A DNA stretch of 24,721 nt from Bacillota bacterium (GTDB lineage Bacteria; Bacillota; Limnochordia; Darwinibacteriales; DTU012). Positions 14,486 to 23,423 of the stretch are shown in pieces. The stretch is taken from positions 1-24,721 of the forward strand of contig JAAYLQ010000117.1 of the NCBI GenBank assembly GCA_012521805.1, given 5' to 3'. Both the position numbers and the translations under genes were made by a program. The first letter of the stretch is position 1. Every line of letters starts with the position of its first letter. The notes under the pieces were generated by a model. That model was not told the DNA's origin. It made no database searches and saw only the letters and a program-made list of their open reading frames with translations.

Positions 14486-14514
14486 ATTATACAATGGTTA
14501 AATCTGACTGTCAA
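14486..14514 (-). promoter_or_regulatory. Perfect-consensus SigA promoter of tRNA-Ile2
   Basis: Minus strand: -35 TTGACA (14509-14514), exactly 17 bp, -10 TATAAT (14486-14491). The predicted start is about ten bases before the mature tRNA. It lies between rpoD and the tRNA. Confidence 0.95.
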
Positions 14515-14522
14515 CAGCTAAA

Positions 14523-15614
14523 TCACTGTTCAAGGAAATCTTTCAGTTTCTTGCTGCGGCTGGGATGTCTCAACTTGCGCAGCGCTTTCGCCTCAATCTG
14601 GCGAATCCGCTCGCGGGTTACCCCAAACTCCTGACCAACCTCCTCTAATGTGCGGGTGCGGCCATCATCCAAGCCGAAGCGCAGCCGCAGCACTTTTTGT
14701 TCCCGAGGTGTCAGTGATTCTAAAACTTCATCCAGCTGTTCCCGGAGCATGGTATAGCTGGCCGCCTCAGCTGGTGCAGGTGCATCCTGATCTTCGATGA
14801 AGTCTCCTAAGTGGCTGTCCTCTTCTTCGCCGATCGGCGTCTCTAAAGAAACTGGTTCTTGGGCAATTTTCATAATTTCACGCACCCGCTCTACCGGAAG
14901 ATCCATTTCGGCAGCAATTTCTTCCGGTGTGGGTTCCCTGCCGAGCTCCTGCAGCAATTGACGTGAAACCCGAATTAATTTATTAATTGTTTCTACCATG
15001 TGAACCGGAATCCGGATAGTTCTTGCCTGATCCGCAATAGCCCGGGTGATTGCCTGCCGAATCCACCAGGTAGCATAAGTACTGAACTTGAATCCCTTGC
15101 GGTAATCAAACTTTTCCACAGCTTTAATTAAGCCGAGATTACCTTCTTGAATTAAGTCAAGAAAGAGCATTCCCCTGCCCACATACCGCTTGGCAATGCT
15201 TACCACTAAACGTAAGTTAGCTTCAGCCAGCATTCGGCGGGCTTCTTCATCGCCCTGTTCAATGCTTTTAGCATATTCCATTTCCTGCTCAGCAGTTAAA
15301 AGAGGAACACGCCCTATTTCCTTAAGATACATCCTGACAGGATCATCCAGGCCCACACCCTCAGGAACAGACAAATCAAGATCTAGATCCTGATCATCTT
15401 CGCTATCCTCAACTAACTCTTTATCGCCAGTTTCGGGAATAATGTCTACTCCCATTTCAGCAAAACTCTCATAGATTTCATCTATTTGTTCTGGTGTCAG
15501 GTCAACTTCTTGCAGTGCGTCCATAATCTCGCGATATGAAATTAAACCTTGTTTCTTCCCGCGTGCAATCAGTTCTTGTACATGCTCGACATTTAATACA
15601 TCTTTGTTTGCCAA
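14523..15614 (-). CDS. rpoD: RNA polymerase primary sigma factor SigA/RpoD
   Basis: Housekeeping sigma-70, 363 residues, the compact Bacillota form without the large non-conserved region. An N-terminal region 1.1-like helical part and an acidic linker (EDSEDDQDLDLDL) precede region 1.2 (DPVRMYLKEIGRVPLL). Region 2 spans EANLRLVVSIAKRYVGRGM, DLIQEGNLGLIKAVEKFD, and the -10 recognition helix FSTYATWWIRQAI. Region 3 includes RIPVHMVETINKL. Region 4 ends with the -35 recognition helix GVTRERIRQIEAKALRKLRHP. The start is TTG (15614), about 7 nt after AAGGGGGG. It follows dnaG by 40 bp, the conserved dnaG-rpoD pairing. The near-consensus promoters elsewhere in this window match the expected specificity. 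Confidence 0.98.
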   Translation of the reverse strand: MANKDVLNVEHVQELIARGKKQGLISYREIMDALQEVDLTPEQIDEIYESFAEMGVDIIPETGDKELVEDSEDDQDLDLDLSVPEGVGLDDPVRMYLKEIGRVPLLTAEQEMEYAKSIEQGDEEARRMLAEANLRLVVSIAKRYVGRGMLFLDLIQEGNLGLIKAVEKFDYRKGFKFSTYATWWIRQAITRAIADQARTIRIPVHMVETINKLIRVSRQLLQELGREPTPEEIAAEMDLPVERVREIMKIAQEPVSLETPIGEEEDSHLGDFIEDQDAPAPAEAASYTMLREQLDEVLESLTPREQKVLRLRFGLDDGRTRTLEEVGQEFGVTRERIRQIEAKALRKLRHPSRSKKLKDFLEQ

Positions 15615-15654
15615 TTCCGTTCCCCCCTTCCTAAGAAGTTAGTGAGCCTTTATA

Positions 15655-17454
15655 TTAAGATTTACTTTTAGCAAGAAATATTTCCCTCCGAACTTTAACA
15701 TACGTCCTGAGCAGCTGACATAATTTAAGCAAAACATCCGGCTCCTTAAGATTCTCCAATCCAGTTAGCTTTTCCTCTATAGAATTTATACTGCGGAACC
15801 AAATATTTTCCCTAAACAACTGCAGGTAATCAGACCATCTTCCCGGCGGCTCAGGTGCAGTTAATAACTGCTCCGCAACTGCTTCACCATGCTTATCCCA
15901 AGCATCCGCCACAAGAAGTTGAAATAAATAGCTGTAATCAGAATTAGTAAAACTATCAGCATCAAGCCCAGCGTTGATCATCTCATCAATTAAACCTGGG
16001 TTGGTAAGTAGGATCCGCATCACACAACTTTCAATCGCTTCGGTCTGTTCGGAACTGATATCTAAATTTTGATGATTGGTACGCAGATCTTTAATAGTAT
16101 ATCTATTTTGAGATGTAATATGTGAGTTCCTGCCCTCTTTACTTAATTTTTCCTCATAAACTTGATGGCCGGCAGTGCGTTTCAGTTCCTCAACAATTAC
16201 ATCAGGGTCAATGGATAATAAGTTTGCAGCATAATTACTATATTCTGCACGCACAATAACACTTTCTATCTTACTCAATATGTTTATTATTTCTTTCGCT
16301 GCTTTTATTTTTCCTTCTAGTGAATTAATGTCAGATTGAGAAACAACAAGATTAATCTGATATTCTAAATAAGGTACTGCTCCCTCAATCCAACTTAAAA
16401 CTTCCTTTGCAGAATGGTTTCGGGCAAATGTATCAGGATCTAGTCCTTCGGGTAAAGGAGCAACTTTAACATTCAATCCAGCGTCGACTAAAATTTCTAA
16501 ACCCCGCTGTATAGCCTTCACTCCAGCTTGGTCGCTGTCAAAGGCAATAACAACATTGTTCGTTAAGCGCGCTATTAGTTTGGCATGCTGTTCGGTAAAA
16601 GCTGTCCCTAAACTTGCTGCTGTATTCGTAACACCCTTAGCATGCAGACTGATACAATCGGTATAGCCTTCCACAAGTACAATACAACCATTCTGCTTAA
16701 TACTATCTCGAGACCAATTCAATCCATACAGATTTTTGCCTTTATGAAAAACTATCGTTTCCGGTGTGTTGAGGTATTTCGGATTACCGGAACCAATTAT
16801 TCTGCCGCCAAAACCAATAAAACGTCTGTTTAGATCAAGTATCGGAAACATAACTCGATTGCGGAAGCGATCATAATAACCGTGCTTGCCTTTGATAATT
16901 AATCCAGCTTCTTCCGCCAATTCCAGCGGCAGTTCTGTATTGGACTGCAAAAACTTTACCAACCCATCCCAGCTGTCTGGAGCGTACCCTAAGTAAAAAT
17001 GCCTGGCTAAATGATCATTGATGCCTCTTTGCATCAAATAAGAGCGGGCATACTCCCCAGAGCTGGTACGCAGCATCCGATAATAATACTGTGCTGCTAA
17101 CCGGTTAAGTTCCCGCAGTTTCTGCGCTTTTGAAGCTAGTTCCCGCTGTGCGGGGGACTGGTGAGGTAATTCAATCCCAGCCTGCTGTGCCAAGAACTGT
17201 ACTGCTTCGGGAAATGACAAATGCCGCGTATTCATAAGATAATTGAAAATATTACCGCCACTACCGCAACCAAAACAGTAATACAGCTGATTTTCACGAT
17301 TAACATTAAAGGACGGGGTTTTCTCATCATGAAACGGACAGAGACCAACATAGTTTTTTCCCCGCTGGGTCAGCTTAATATCTCTGCTGATTAGATCGAC
17401 TATATCAACGGCGGTGCGTACCTTTTCTACAAAATCCTGGTTAAACTGCGGCAC
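15655..17454 (-). CDS. dnaG: DNA primase DnaG
   Basis: Makes RNA primers at the replication fork. 599 residues in normal order. First is the CHC2 zinc-binding domain with ligands C39, H42, C60 and C63 (CPFHDEKTPSF, YYCFGCGSGGN). The RNA polymerase core follows, with YLNTPET and the TOPRIM acidic residues E262 (VEGYTD) and D306-x-D308 (AFDSDQAG). The C-terminal helicase-interacting part (about 450-599) is divergent, as is usual. ATG start preceded by GAGGTG. It lies 16 bp after dgt and 40 bp before rpoD, one transcription unit. Confidence 0.98.
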   Translation of the reverse strand: MPQFNQDFVEKVRTAVDIVDLISRDIKLTQRGKNYVGLCPFHDEKTPSFNVNRENQLYYCFGCGSGGNIFNYLMNTRHLSFPEAVQFLAQQAGIELPHQSPAQRELASKAQKLRELNRLAAQYYYRMLRTSSGEYARSYLMQRGINDHLARHFYLGYAPDSWDGLVKFLQSNTELPLELAEEAGLIIKGKHGYYDRFRNRVMFPILDLNRRFIGFGGRIIGSGNPKYLNTPETIVFHKGKNLYGLNWSRDSIKQNGCIVLVEGYTDCISLHAKGVTNTAASLGTAFTEQHAKLIARLTNNVVIAFDSDQAGVKAIQRGLEILVDAGLNVKVAPLPEGLDPDTFARNHSAKEVLSWIEGAVPYLEYQINLVVSQSDINSLEGKIKAAKEIINILSKIESVIVRAEYSNYAANLLSIDPDVIVEELKRTAGHQVYEEKLSKEGRNSHITSQNRYTIKDLRTNHQNLDISSEQTEAIESCVMRILLTNPGLIDEMINAGLDADSFTNSDYSYLFQLLVADAWDKHGEAVAEQLLTAPEPPGRWSDYLQLFRENIWFRSINSIEEKLTGLENLKEPDVLLKLCQLLRTYVKVRREIFLAKSKS

Positions 17455-17470
17455 ATAATCACCTCACTAC

Positions 17471-18481
17471 CTAAGCCAGCGACCACCCCTCAGGCAAAAA
17501 TAATTTCTGAAATTCGTTAATTGCATAGCTGTCTGTCATCCCAGCGATATAATCGACAGCCGCCCGCTGCAGATCGTCAGGTGCTTGTTCCAGCGCTAAC
17601 CTCTGCGTCAACTCACAAGGATTATTTAAGTAATATTTGTAGAGCATTTTGAGGAGTATATCTACCTTAGCTTCCTCTCTTTTGGCTGCAGAGCCAATAT
17701 AAACATTATCAAACAAGAATTGACGCAGGGTATCGGTAGCATCTCTCACTTCGTCACTCATACCAATCTCTTTTTTACCCATACTGCAGCGTATTAAATC
17801 TAAAACCATCGTATCAATTCGTTCTGAACGACTCCTGCCGAGAACTTCTACCACTACCGGCGGCAGTTCCTTTTCTGTGATAATCCCTGCACGAATCGCA
17901 TCGTCGATATCGTGGTTGAGATATGCTATTCGATCGCAGATGCGGACAATCTGACCTTCCAATGTCCTAGGTTTCTGCGGACCGGTATGACACAAAATCC
18001 CATCCCTAACCTCAGCCGTTAAATTCAGTCCTGGAAAATCAGGATGATAATGCTCTAAACAATCCACTACCCGCAGACTCTGCTCATTATGTTCAAAATG
18101 ACCAGTCAAAGTCTGTAAAGTAGTCTCACCAGCATGACCAAAGGGGGTATGCCCTAGGTCATGCCCTAAGGCTATCGCTTCCACCAAATCCTCATTCAAA
18201 GCCAAAGCACGAGCGACAGTACGGCTGATCTGAGATACTTCTAAAGTATGTGTTAACCTAGTTCGATAATGATCACCTTCTGGAGCAATGAAAACTTGAG
18301 TTTTTGATTTCAGCCGGCGAAAACTCTTGGAATGAATAATTCGATCACGATCGCGCTGAAAAGCTGTACGCACCTCGCATTCCGGTTCCAGATGCTGTCT
18401 GCCTTCACTGGCAGCTGCCAATGTCGCTAATGGTGACAGCAATCTCCGCTCCCGTTTCTCATATTCCAAGCGCAGCGGCAT
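17471..18481 (-). CDS. dgt: Deoxyguanosinetriphosphate triphosphohydrolase-like HD protein
   Basis: Hydrolyses dNTPs to deoxynucleoside and tripolyphosphate; the preferred nucleotide of this subfamily is not fixed by sequence. 336 residues. HD-domain metal ligands are visible: H78 (TRLTHTLEVSQI), H107 and D108 (ALGHDLGHTPFGHAGE), and D183 (RICDRIAYLNHDIDDA). SKSFRRLKSKTQVF near residue 51 is the family N-terminal signature. ATG with GGGAG 7 nt upstream. It heads the dgt-dnaG-rpoD unit, a common arrangement in Clostridia, where dNTP pools and replication priming are encoded together. It is separated from ppdK by two hairpins. Confidence 0.94.
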   Translation of the reverse strand: MPLRLEYEKRERRLLSPLATLAAASEGRQHLEPECEVRTAFQRDRDRIIHSKSFRRLKSKTQVFIAPEGDHYRTRLTHTLEVSQISRTVARALALNEDLVEAIALGHDLGHTPFGHAGETTLQTLTGHFEHNEQSLRVVDCLEHYHPDFPGLNLTAEVRDGILCHTGPQKPRTLEGQIVRICDRIAYLNHDIDDAIRAGIITEKELPPVVVEVLGRSRSERIDTMVLDLIRCSMGKKEIGMSDEVRDATDTLRQFLFDNVYIGSAAKREEAKVDILLKMLYKYYLNNPCELTQRLALEQAPDDLQRAAVDYIAGMTDSYAINEFQKLFLPEGWSLA

Positions 18482-18520
18482 CTCATCACTCCCAAAGTCT
18501 TGTTAGTAACAATAATAAAT

Positions 18521-18575
18521 ACCCATACCGGTACTGTATGGGTTCACCAAAACGGGGGAAGATTCCTTCCCCCGT
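18521..18575 (-). terminator. Tandem hairpins after ppdK
   Basis: Minus strand, first hairpin: ACGGGGGAAG / CTTCCCCCGT (arms 18566-18575 and 18552-18561, 4-nt loop) followed only by TTTT. Second hairpin: ACCCATAC / GTATGGGT (arms 18536-18543 and 18521-18528, 7-nt loop) followed by the T-rich ATTTATTATTG. The first is a likely terminator with a short U tract. The second may back it up or lie in the dgt leader. Confidence 0.75.
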
Positions 18576-18598
18576 GGTCTAAACTTTTTGTTAACCTT

Positions 18599-21232
18599 TT
18601 ACCGTGGATTGCGGATGTTAGCTTGAGCTGCAGCTAAGCGAGCAATCGGAACACGGAAAGGTGAACAGCTTACGTAGGTTAAACCTACTCTATGGAAGAA
18701 ATCGATCGAAGCAGGATCCCCACCATGCTCACCACAAACACCGAGTTTCAGGTTTGGATTAGCTTCGAGACCTTTCTGCACACCAATTTCTACCAGCGAA
18801 CCAACACCCTCTTGATCGAGAGTTTGGAATGGATCCTTTTCTAATATACCTTTATCTGTATACGCAGGTAAGAAGGTTGCAGCGTCATCACGACTATAAC
18901 CAAAGGTCATTTGGGTCAGGTCATTAGTACCAAAGGAGAAGAACTCAGCCACTTTGGCAATTTTGTCTGCAGTAACAGCTGCTCTTGGCAGTTCAAGCAT
19001 GGTACCGATCGAATACTCTAATTCAACACCGTATTCTTTCTGTACCGCTTCTGCTACTTCAACGCAGACATCTTTCATCAGTTCGAGTTCTTTAACTACA
19101 CCTACCAACGGAATCATGATTTCAGGAACTACCTTTTGACCAGCTTTAGTCAGCTCTGCAGCTGCTTCAAAGATAGCTCTTGCCTGCATAGCATAGATTT
19201 CTGGGTAGGTTACACCTAAACGACAGCCGCGATGGCCCAGCATTGGGTTCAATTCCTTCAAGCTTTCAACTGTTTGACTCAATTCCTCGAAGCTGACACC
19301 CATTTCCTCTGCAAGTTCTTTAATTGCTTCCGGTTCGGTTGGCAAGAACTCATGCAGTGGCGGATCCAGTAAGCGAATTGTTACTGGTAACCCTTTCATT
19401 TCTTTAAAGATGCCAATGAAGTCATCTTTCTGATATGGCAGTAACAGAGCAAGTGCTTTCTCTCTACCTTCTTGATCTTTAGAGAGAATCATCTGGCGCA
19501 CAGCTTTAATCCGGTCACCTTCAAAGAACATATGCTCTGTCCGGCACAGTCCAATACCTTCTGCACCAAACTCACGGGCAACGCGAGCATCGTTGGGTGT
19601 ATCAGCATTGGTGCGGATTCCTAAAGCACGGAATTCGTCAGCCCATTCCATCAGTGTGCCGAAATTACCAGTCAGCTCAGGGTCAATCAGATCAACCTTA
19701 CCTAAGATTACTTCACCGGTTGTTCCATTCAGGGTGATCCAATCCCCTTCTTTGAGAATGGTACCGTTGATATTAACCTCACGTTTAGCCTCATTAATTC
19801 TAGCATCGCCGCATCCAGCTACGCAGCATTTGCCCATTCCGCGAGCAACTACCGCAGCGTGTGAGGTCATACCACCACGGGCGGTTAAGATACCTTCTGC
19901 TGCATCCATACCGCCGATATCTTCAGGAGAGGTTTCATTGCGCACCAAGATAACTTGCTCTCCCCGCTCTTTCCAGGCTTCTGCATCTTCCGCACTAAAG
20001 ACAATGCGTCCAATAGCAGCTCCTGGAGATGCAGGCAGACCTTTAGCGATCACATTTACTTCAGCGTTTGGATCGATTTGCTTATGCAGCAGTTGGTCTA
20101 ACTGCTCAGGTTCAACCCGCATTACTGCTGTTTTCTTATCAATTAGACCCTCTTCGACCATCTCAACTGCAATTCTAACTGCAGCTTGAGCAGTGCGTTT
20201 TCCAACGCGGGTCTGGAGCAGATAAAGCTTGTTTTCTTGGATCGTAAATTCGATATCCTGCATATCTTTGTAATGCTGTTCAAGCTTCTTATAGATATCT
20301 ACTAACTCACGATAAATCTCAGGCTTGGCTTCTTCCAGTGTTCTGATTGGAAGCGGAGTCCGGATACCTGCAACTACGTCTTCACCTTGAGCATTCATCA
20401 GGTACTCACCGTAGAAGACATTCTCACCAGTGGAAGGATTGCGGGTAAAGGCTACACCAGTTCCAGAATTTTCACCCATATTTCCAAACACCATCGCTTG
20501 AACGTTTACAGCTGTACCCCAATCATGCGGAATATCGTTCATTTGACGATAGCGAATAGCTCTGGGAGTATTCCAGGATAAGAATACAGCGTTGATGGCA
20601 CCCCGCAGCTGCTCTAACGGATCCTCAGGGAACAGTTTGCCTGCATCGCTCTTGACAATTTCTTTGTACTGACTGACAAGTTCCTGGAGATCCTCTGCTG
20701 TCAACTCGGTGTCATCTGTAACACCTTTAGCTTCTTTCAGAGCTGAAAGTGCTGCCTCAAATTTCGCGTGGTCAACCCCCATAACAACGTCGCCATACAT
20801 TTGGATAAAACGACGGTAGGAGTCAAATGCAAACCGGGGATTATTTGATTTAGCGATCAGACCTTGAACGGTATCGTCATTTAATCCCAAGTTAAGTACA
20901 GTATCCATCATACCAGGCATGGAAACACGAGCACCTGAACGAACAGAAAGCAGCAGCGGATTGGTTGCATCGCCAAATTTGCCGCCCATTGCAGCTTCAA
21001 CTCTAGCCAAATTCTCAAGAATCTGTGCTTCTAATCCTTCAGGCCAAGCTTGGTTGTTTTGATAAAACTCTGTACATGCCTCAGTAGTTATAGTAAAACC
21101 AGCTGGAACAGGAATTCCTAGTTCTACCATTTCGGCAAGGTTAGCACCTTTACCACCAACTAGGACTTTGTTTCCTGACTGTCCATCTGTTTTACCATCA
21201 CCAAAAAAGTAAACCCATTTTTTGGCTGTCAT
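18599..21232 (-). CDS. ppdK: Pyruvate, phosphate dikinase
   Basis: Interconverts pyruvate + ATP + phosphate and PEP + AMP + diphosphate in the cytoplasm; in anaerobes it can serve glycolysis or gluconeogenesis. 877 residues, normal length, three domains. The N-terminal ATP-grasp begins with NKVLVGGKGANLAEM and holds SVRSGARVSMPGMMDT. The swivelling phosphohistidine domain has GGMTSHAAVVARGMG with H458 as the phospho-carrier. The C-terminal TIM barrel for pyruvate/PEP has SFGTNDLTQMTFG and VCGEHGGDP with catalytic C833. The threonine next to the catalytic histidine is T456, the residue class modified by the PDRP regulator in relatives. ATG start 8 nt after AGGAGG. It follows glyS by 133 bp without an obvious terminator. 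Confidence 0.98.
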   Translation of the reverse strand: MTAKKWVYFFGDGKTDGQSGNKVLVGGKGANLAEMVELGIPVPAGFTITTEACTEFYQNNQAWPEGLEAQILENLARVEAAMGGKFGDATNPLLLSVRSGARVSMPGMMDTVLNLGLNDDTVQGLIAKSNNPRFAFDSYRRFIQMYGDVVMGVDHAKFEAALSALKEAKGVTDDTELTAEDLQELVSQYKEIVKSDAGKLFPEDPLEQLRGAINAVFLSWNTPRAIRYRQMNDIPHDWGTAVNVQAMVFGNMGENSGTGVAFTRNPSTGENVFYGEYLMNAQGEDVVAGIRTPLPIRTLEEAKPEIYRELVDIYKKLEQHYKDMQDIEFTIQENKLYLLQTRVGKRTAQAAVRIAVEMVEEGLIDKKTAVMRVEPEQLDQLLHKQIDPNAEVNVIAKGLPASPGAAIGRIVFSAEDAEAWKERGEQVILVRNETSPEDIGGMDAAEGILTARGGMTSHAAVVARGMGKCCVAGCGDARINEAKREVNINGTILKEGDWITLNGTTGEVILGKVDLIDPELTGNFGTLMEWADEFRALGIRTNADTPNDARVAREFGAEGIGLCRTEHMFFEGDRIKAVRQMILSKDQEGREKALALLLPYQKDDFIGIFKEMKGLPVTIRLLDPPLHEFLPTEPEAIKELAEEMGVSFEELSQTVESLKELNPMLGHRGCRLGVTYPEIYAMQARAIFEAAAELTKAGQKVVPEIMIPLVGVVKELELMKDVCVEVAEAVQKEYGVELEYSIGTMLELPRAAVTADKIAKVAEFFSFGTNDLTQMTFGYSRDDAATFLPAYTDKGILEKDPFQTLDQEGVGSLVEIGVQKGLEANPNLKLGVCGEHGGDPASIDFFHRVGLTYVSCSPFRVPIARLAAAQANIRNPR

Positions 21233-21235
21233 AGC

Positions 21236-21358
21236 TCAATTCCTCCTTCTTCTGATACTCTGTATTGCAGTGCCCAAAAAGGAAAACTCCCCTTCTCGGC
21301 TCATACCGGCTATATTATTCGTTAAAATCTGGAAGAATCCTGCCTCCATGAGATACAT
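21236..21358 (-). CDS. Possible 40-residue small ORF between glyS and ppdK
   Basis: The 133-bp glyS-ppdK gap is open in one minus-strand frame from ATG 21358 (or 21349) to TGA at 21236, three bases before the ppdK ATG. The peptide starts MYLMEAGFFQILTNN and ends SIRRRRN. No ribosome binding site precedes either ATG, and its last codons encode the ppdK ribosome binding site. It is more likely leader DNA than a gene, listed because it fills the gap so exactly. Confidence 0.15.
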   Translation of the reverse strand: MYLMEAGFFQILTNNIAGMSREGEFSFLGTAIQSIRRRRN

Positions 21359-21365
21359 TTCACAC

Positions 21366-23423
21366 TTATTCAACAATCAGGCTGAAATCTGCATAGTTTC
21401 TAAACAAATTGATTGCCTGCTGCAGCAGTCCCAGCCGATTTGCCCTGATTACAGGATCTGGATCCATGATCATCACGGCATCAAAGAAAGCATCTACTGG
21501 CTGACGCAGAGATGCCAGCAGCTTCAGACTTTCAATATACTTCCCTTCCGCTAACTTTTCATTAATTCCTACGACAGCATTTTCCAGCACACCACTTAAC
21601 TCTTTTTCAGCTGCAGTAAAATGAACCGGGACAATTTCAGCTGCATCGTTTTTCGCAGCAATTTTATAACAGCGTTCAAAAGCAGTGAGCAAATCAGCAA
21701 ACGAGCTTTCTTTCCGGTACTGTTCCAAAGCAGCGATTTTAGCTTTTACAGCAGGAATGCTGGATAAGCCGACGGCCAGTACCGCATCGATTGAATCATA
21801 ACTGTACCCTTGTTCAAGCAGGTTCACCCGAATTCGGCCGGCAAAAAAGTCCAGCAGTGATTCAACAATTTCATCAGCCCGCTCTTTGAACAAAGCTCCA
21901 TAAGCAGATACGGCTGTATTGAGCAGCTTTCGGAGATCAACATCAATATTATTAGCAAGAATAATTTGGACAATCCCTAAAGCCTGCCTCCGCAGGGCAA
22001 ATGGATCCTGTGAACCAGTTGGAATTTTGTTGATTCCAAAATATCCTACCAAAGTATCCAGTTTATCGGCAAGACTGACTATGATCCCAGCTGTCGTTTG
22101 CGGTAGGGCGTCTTGGGAAAACCTGGGCAGATAATGCTCTTCGATTCCAGAAGCTACCTGTGGATCCTCCCCGCTGATTAGGGCATACTTAGCCCCCATC
22201 ACTCCCTGCAGTTCTGGGAACTCAAACACCATGTTGGTAACCAGATCTGCTTTGCAGAGCTGCGCGGTGCGCTCCACGATATTTAGTTCATTTTCCTTGT
22301 TTAATAACTGACATAGGGCGGCTGCATTGCCTACAATCCGCTCGACTTTATCATAGATCGTGCCAAGGCCATCTTGAAACACAACTGTTTTTAGACGCTC
22401 TACATAAGCTGCCAGGGGCTGCTTGCTGTCTTCCTCAAAGAAAAACTTAGCGTCTGCTAAACGGGCATTGAGCACCTTTTCGTTGCCTGCAGTCACTAAA
22501 TCCAGCTGATTATCTGCTCCGTTGCGAACTCCGATAAACTTAGGCAGGAGATTCTGCGCTTGATCAAAGACAGGAAAATAACGCTGATGTTCCTTCATCG
22601 TTGTGATCAGCACTTCCACAGGTATCTCCAAATATTCCTCAGGGAAACTGCCTAAAAATGCTGTCGGATATTCAACTAAATTGGTAACCTCATCTAACAA
22701 AGCATCATCCGGTAATATTCTCCCATTAATTTGCGATGCTAAACCTGTAATCTGCTCTTGAATCATTTGCTTGCGCAGATTGTAGTCAGCAATAACATAA
22801 GCAGCCTTGAGAGTGTCTACATATTGATCTGGATGGGAGATGGTCACTGCTCCGTGAGACAGCTGCCGATGACCAAATGTGGTATTCCCTGAAACCACAT
22901 TTTCAACAGCAAAGGAAACTATTTCCTCATTGAGAAGTGCCACAATCCACCGCAGCGGGCGGGCATATCTCAGTTCACAATCTCCCCAGCGCATATTCTT
23001 CGGAAACGAGATTGCAGTGATTACCTGCGGAACGATGTTACTTAGTACATCTTTTGTGGGCAGCCCTTTAACAAATTTATGCGCGAAAAGATACTCTGCA
23101 TCCCCTAAAGTTTTAACAATTAAATCATTTATATCCACACCCTGGGAACGGGCAAAACCTTCGGCAGCTTTTGTCGGTTTTCCATCTTTAAAAGCAATGT
23201 TTTTTGGCGGTCCCTTAACCTCCAGAGCTAGATCTTCTTGTTTTTCAGCAATGCCGTTAACAATTACCGCCAGACGCCGGGGCGTACTAAAGATCTCAAT
23301 GTCGGCAAATTTGATCCGTTCCTCAGTCAGCTTTTCATCCATCAACTCAGCCAGCTGGTTTGCCGCTGGAAGAATAAACCGTGCTGGCAGTTCTTCTAGA
23401 CCAATTTCCAGCAGAAATTTCAC
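21366..23423 (-). CDS. glyS: Glycine-tRNA ligase beta subunit
   Basis: Beta subunit of the alpha2beta2 bacterial glycyl-tRNA synthetase; it supplies tRNA recognition and structural parts. 685 residues. The N-terminus LLEIGLEELPARFI is the family signature. Other landmarks are FPKNMRWG, FGHRQL, the HD-like stretch, and DPFALRRQALGI around residue 490, with an anticodon-binding helical domain at the C-terminus. GTG start that overlaps the glyQ stop by 4 bp (GTGA), with GGAGGTG 8 nt upstream, so the subunits are translationally coupled. Expression is controlled by the T-box leader before glyQ. Confidence 0.98.
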   Translation of the reverse strand: MKFLLEIGLEELPARFILPAANQLAELMDEKLTEERIKFADIEIFSTPRRLAVIVNGIAEKQEDLALEVKGPPKNIAFKDGKPTKAAEGFARSQGVDINDLIVKTLGDAEYLFAHKFVKGLPTKDVLSNIVPQVITAISFPKNMRWGDCELRYARPLRWIVALLNEEIVSFAVENVVSGNTTFGHRQLSHGAVTISHPDQYVDTLKAAYVIADYNLRKQMIQEQITGLASQINGRILPDDALLDEVTNLVEYPTAFLGSFPEEYLEIPVEVLITTMKEHQRYFPVFDQAQNLLPKFIGVRNGADNQLDLVTAGNEKVLNARLADAKFFFEEDSKQPLAAYVERLKTVVFQDGLGTIYDKVERIVGNAAALCQLLNKENELNIVERTAQLCKADLVTNMVFEFPELQGVMGAKYALISGEDPQVASGIEEHYLPRFSQDALPQTTAGIIVSLADKLDTLVGYFGINKIPTGSQDPFALRRQALGIVQIILANNIDVDLRKLLNTAVSAYGALFKERADEIVESLLDFFAGRIRVNLLEQGYSYDSIDAVLAVGLSSIPAVKAKIAALEQYRKESSFADLLTAFERCYKIAAKNDAAEIVPVHFTAAEKELSGVLENAVVGINEKLAEGKYIESLKLLASLRQPVDAFFDAVMIMDPDPVIRANRLGLLQQAINLFRNYADFSLIVE

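Noticed and set aside
19593..20189. 198-residue plus-strand frame within ppdK
   Set aside because: It is antisense to well-conserved ppdK motifs, serine-rich and low in complexity, with no ribosome binding site; a shadow of the real gene.
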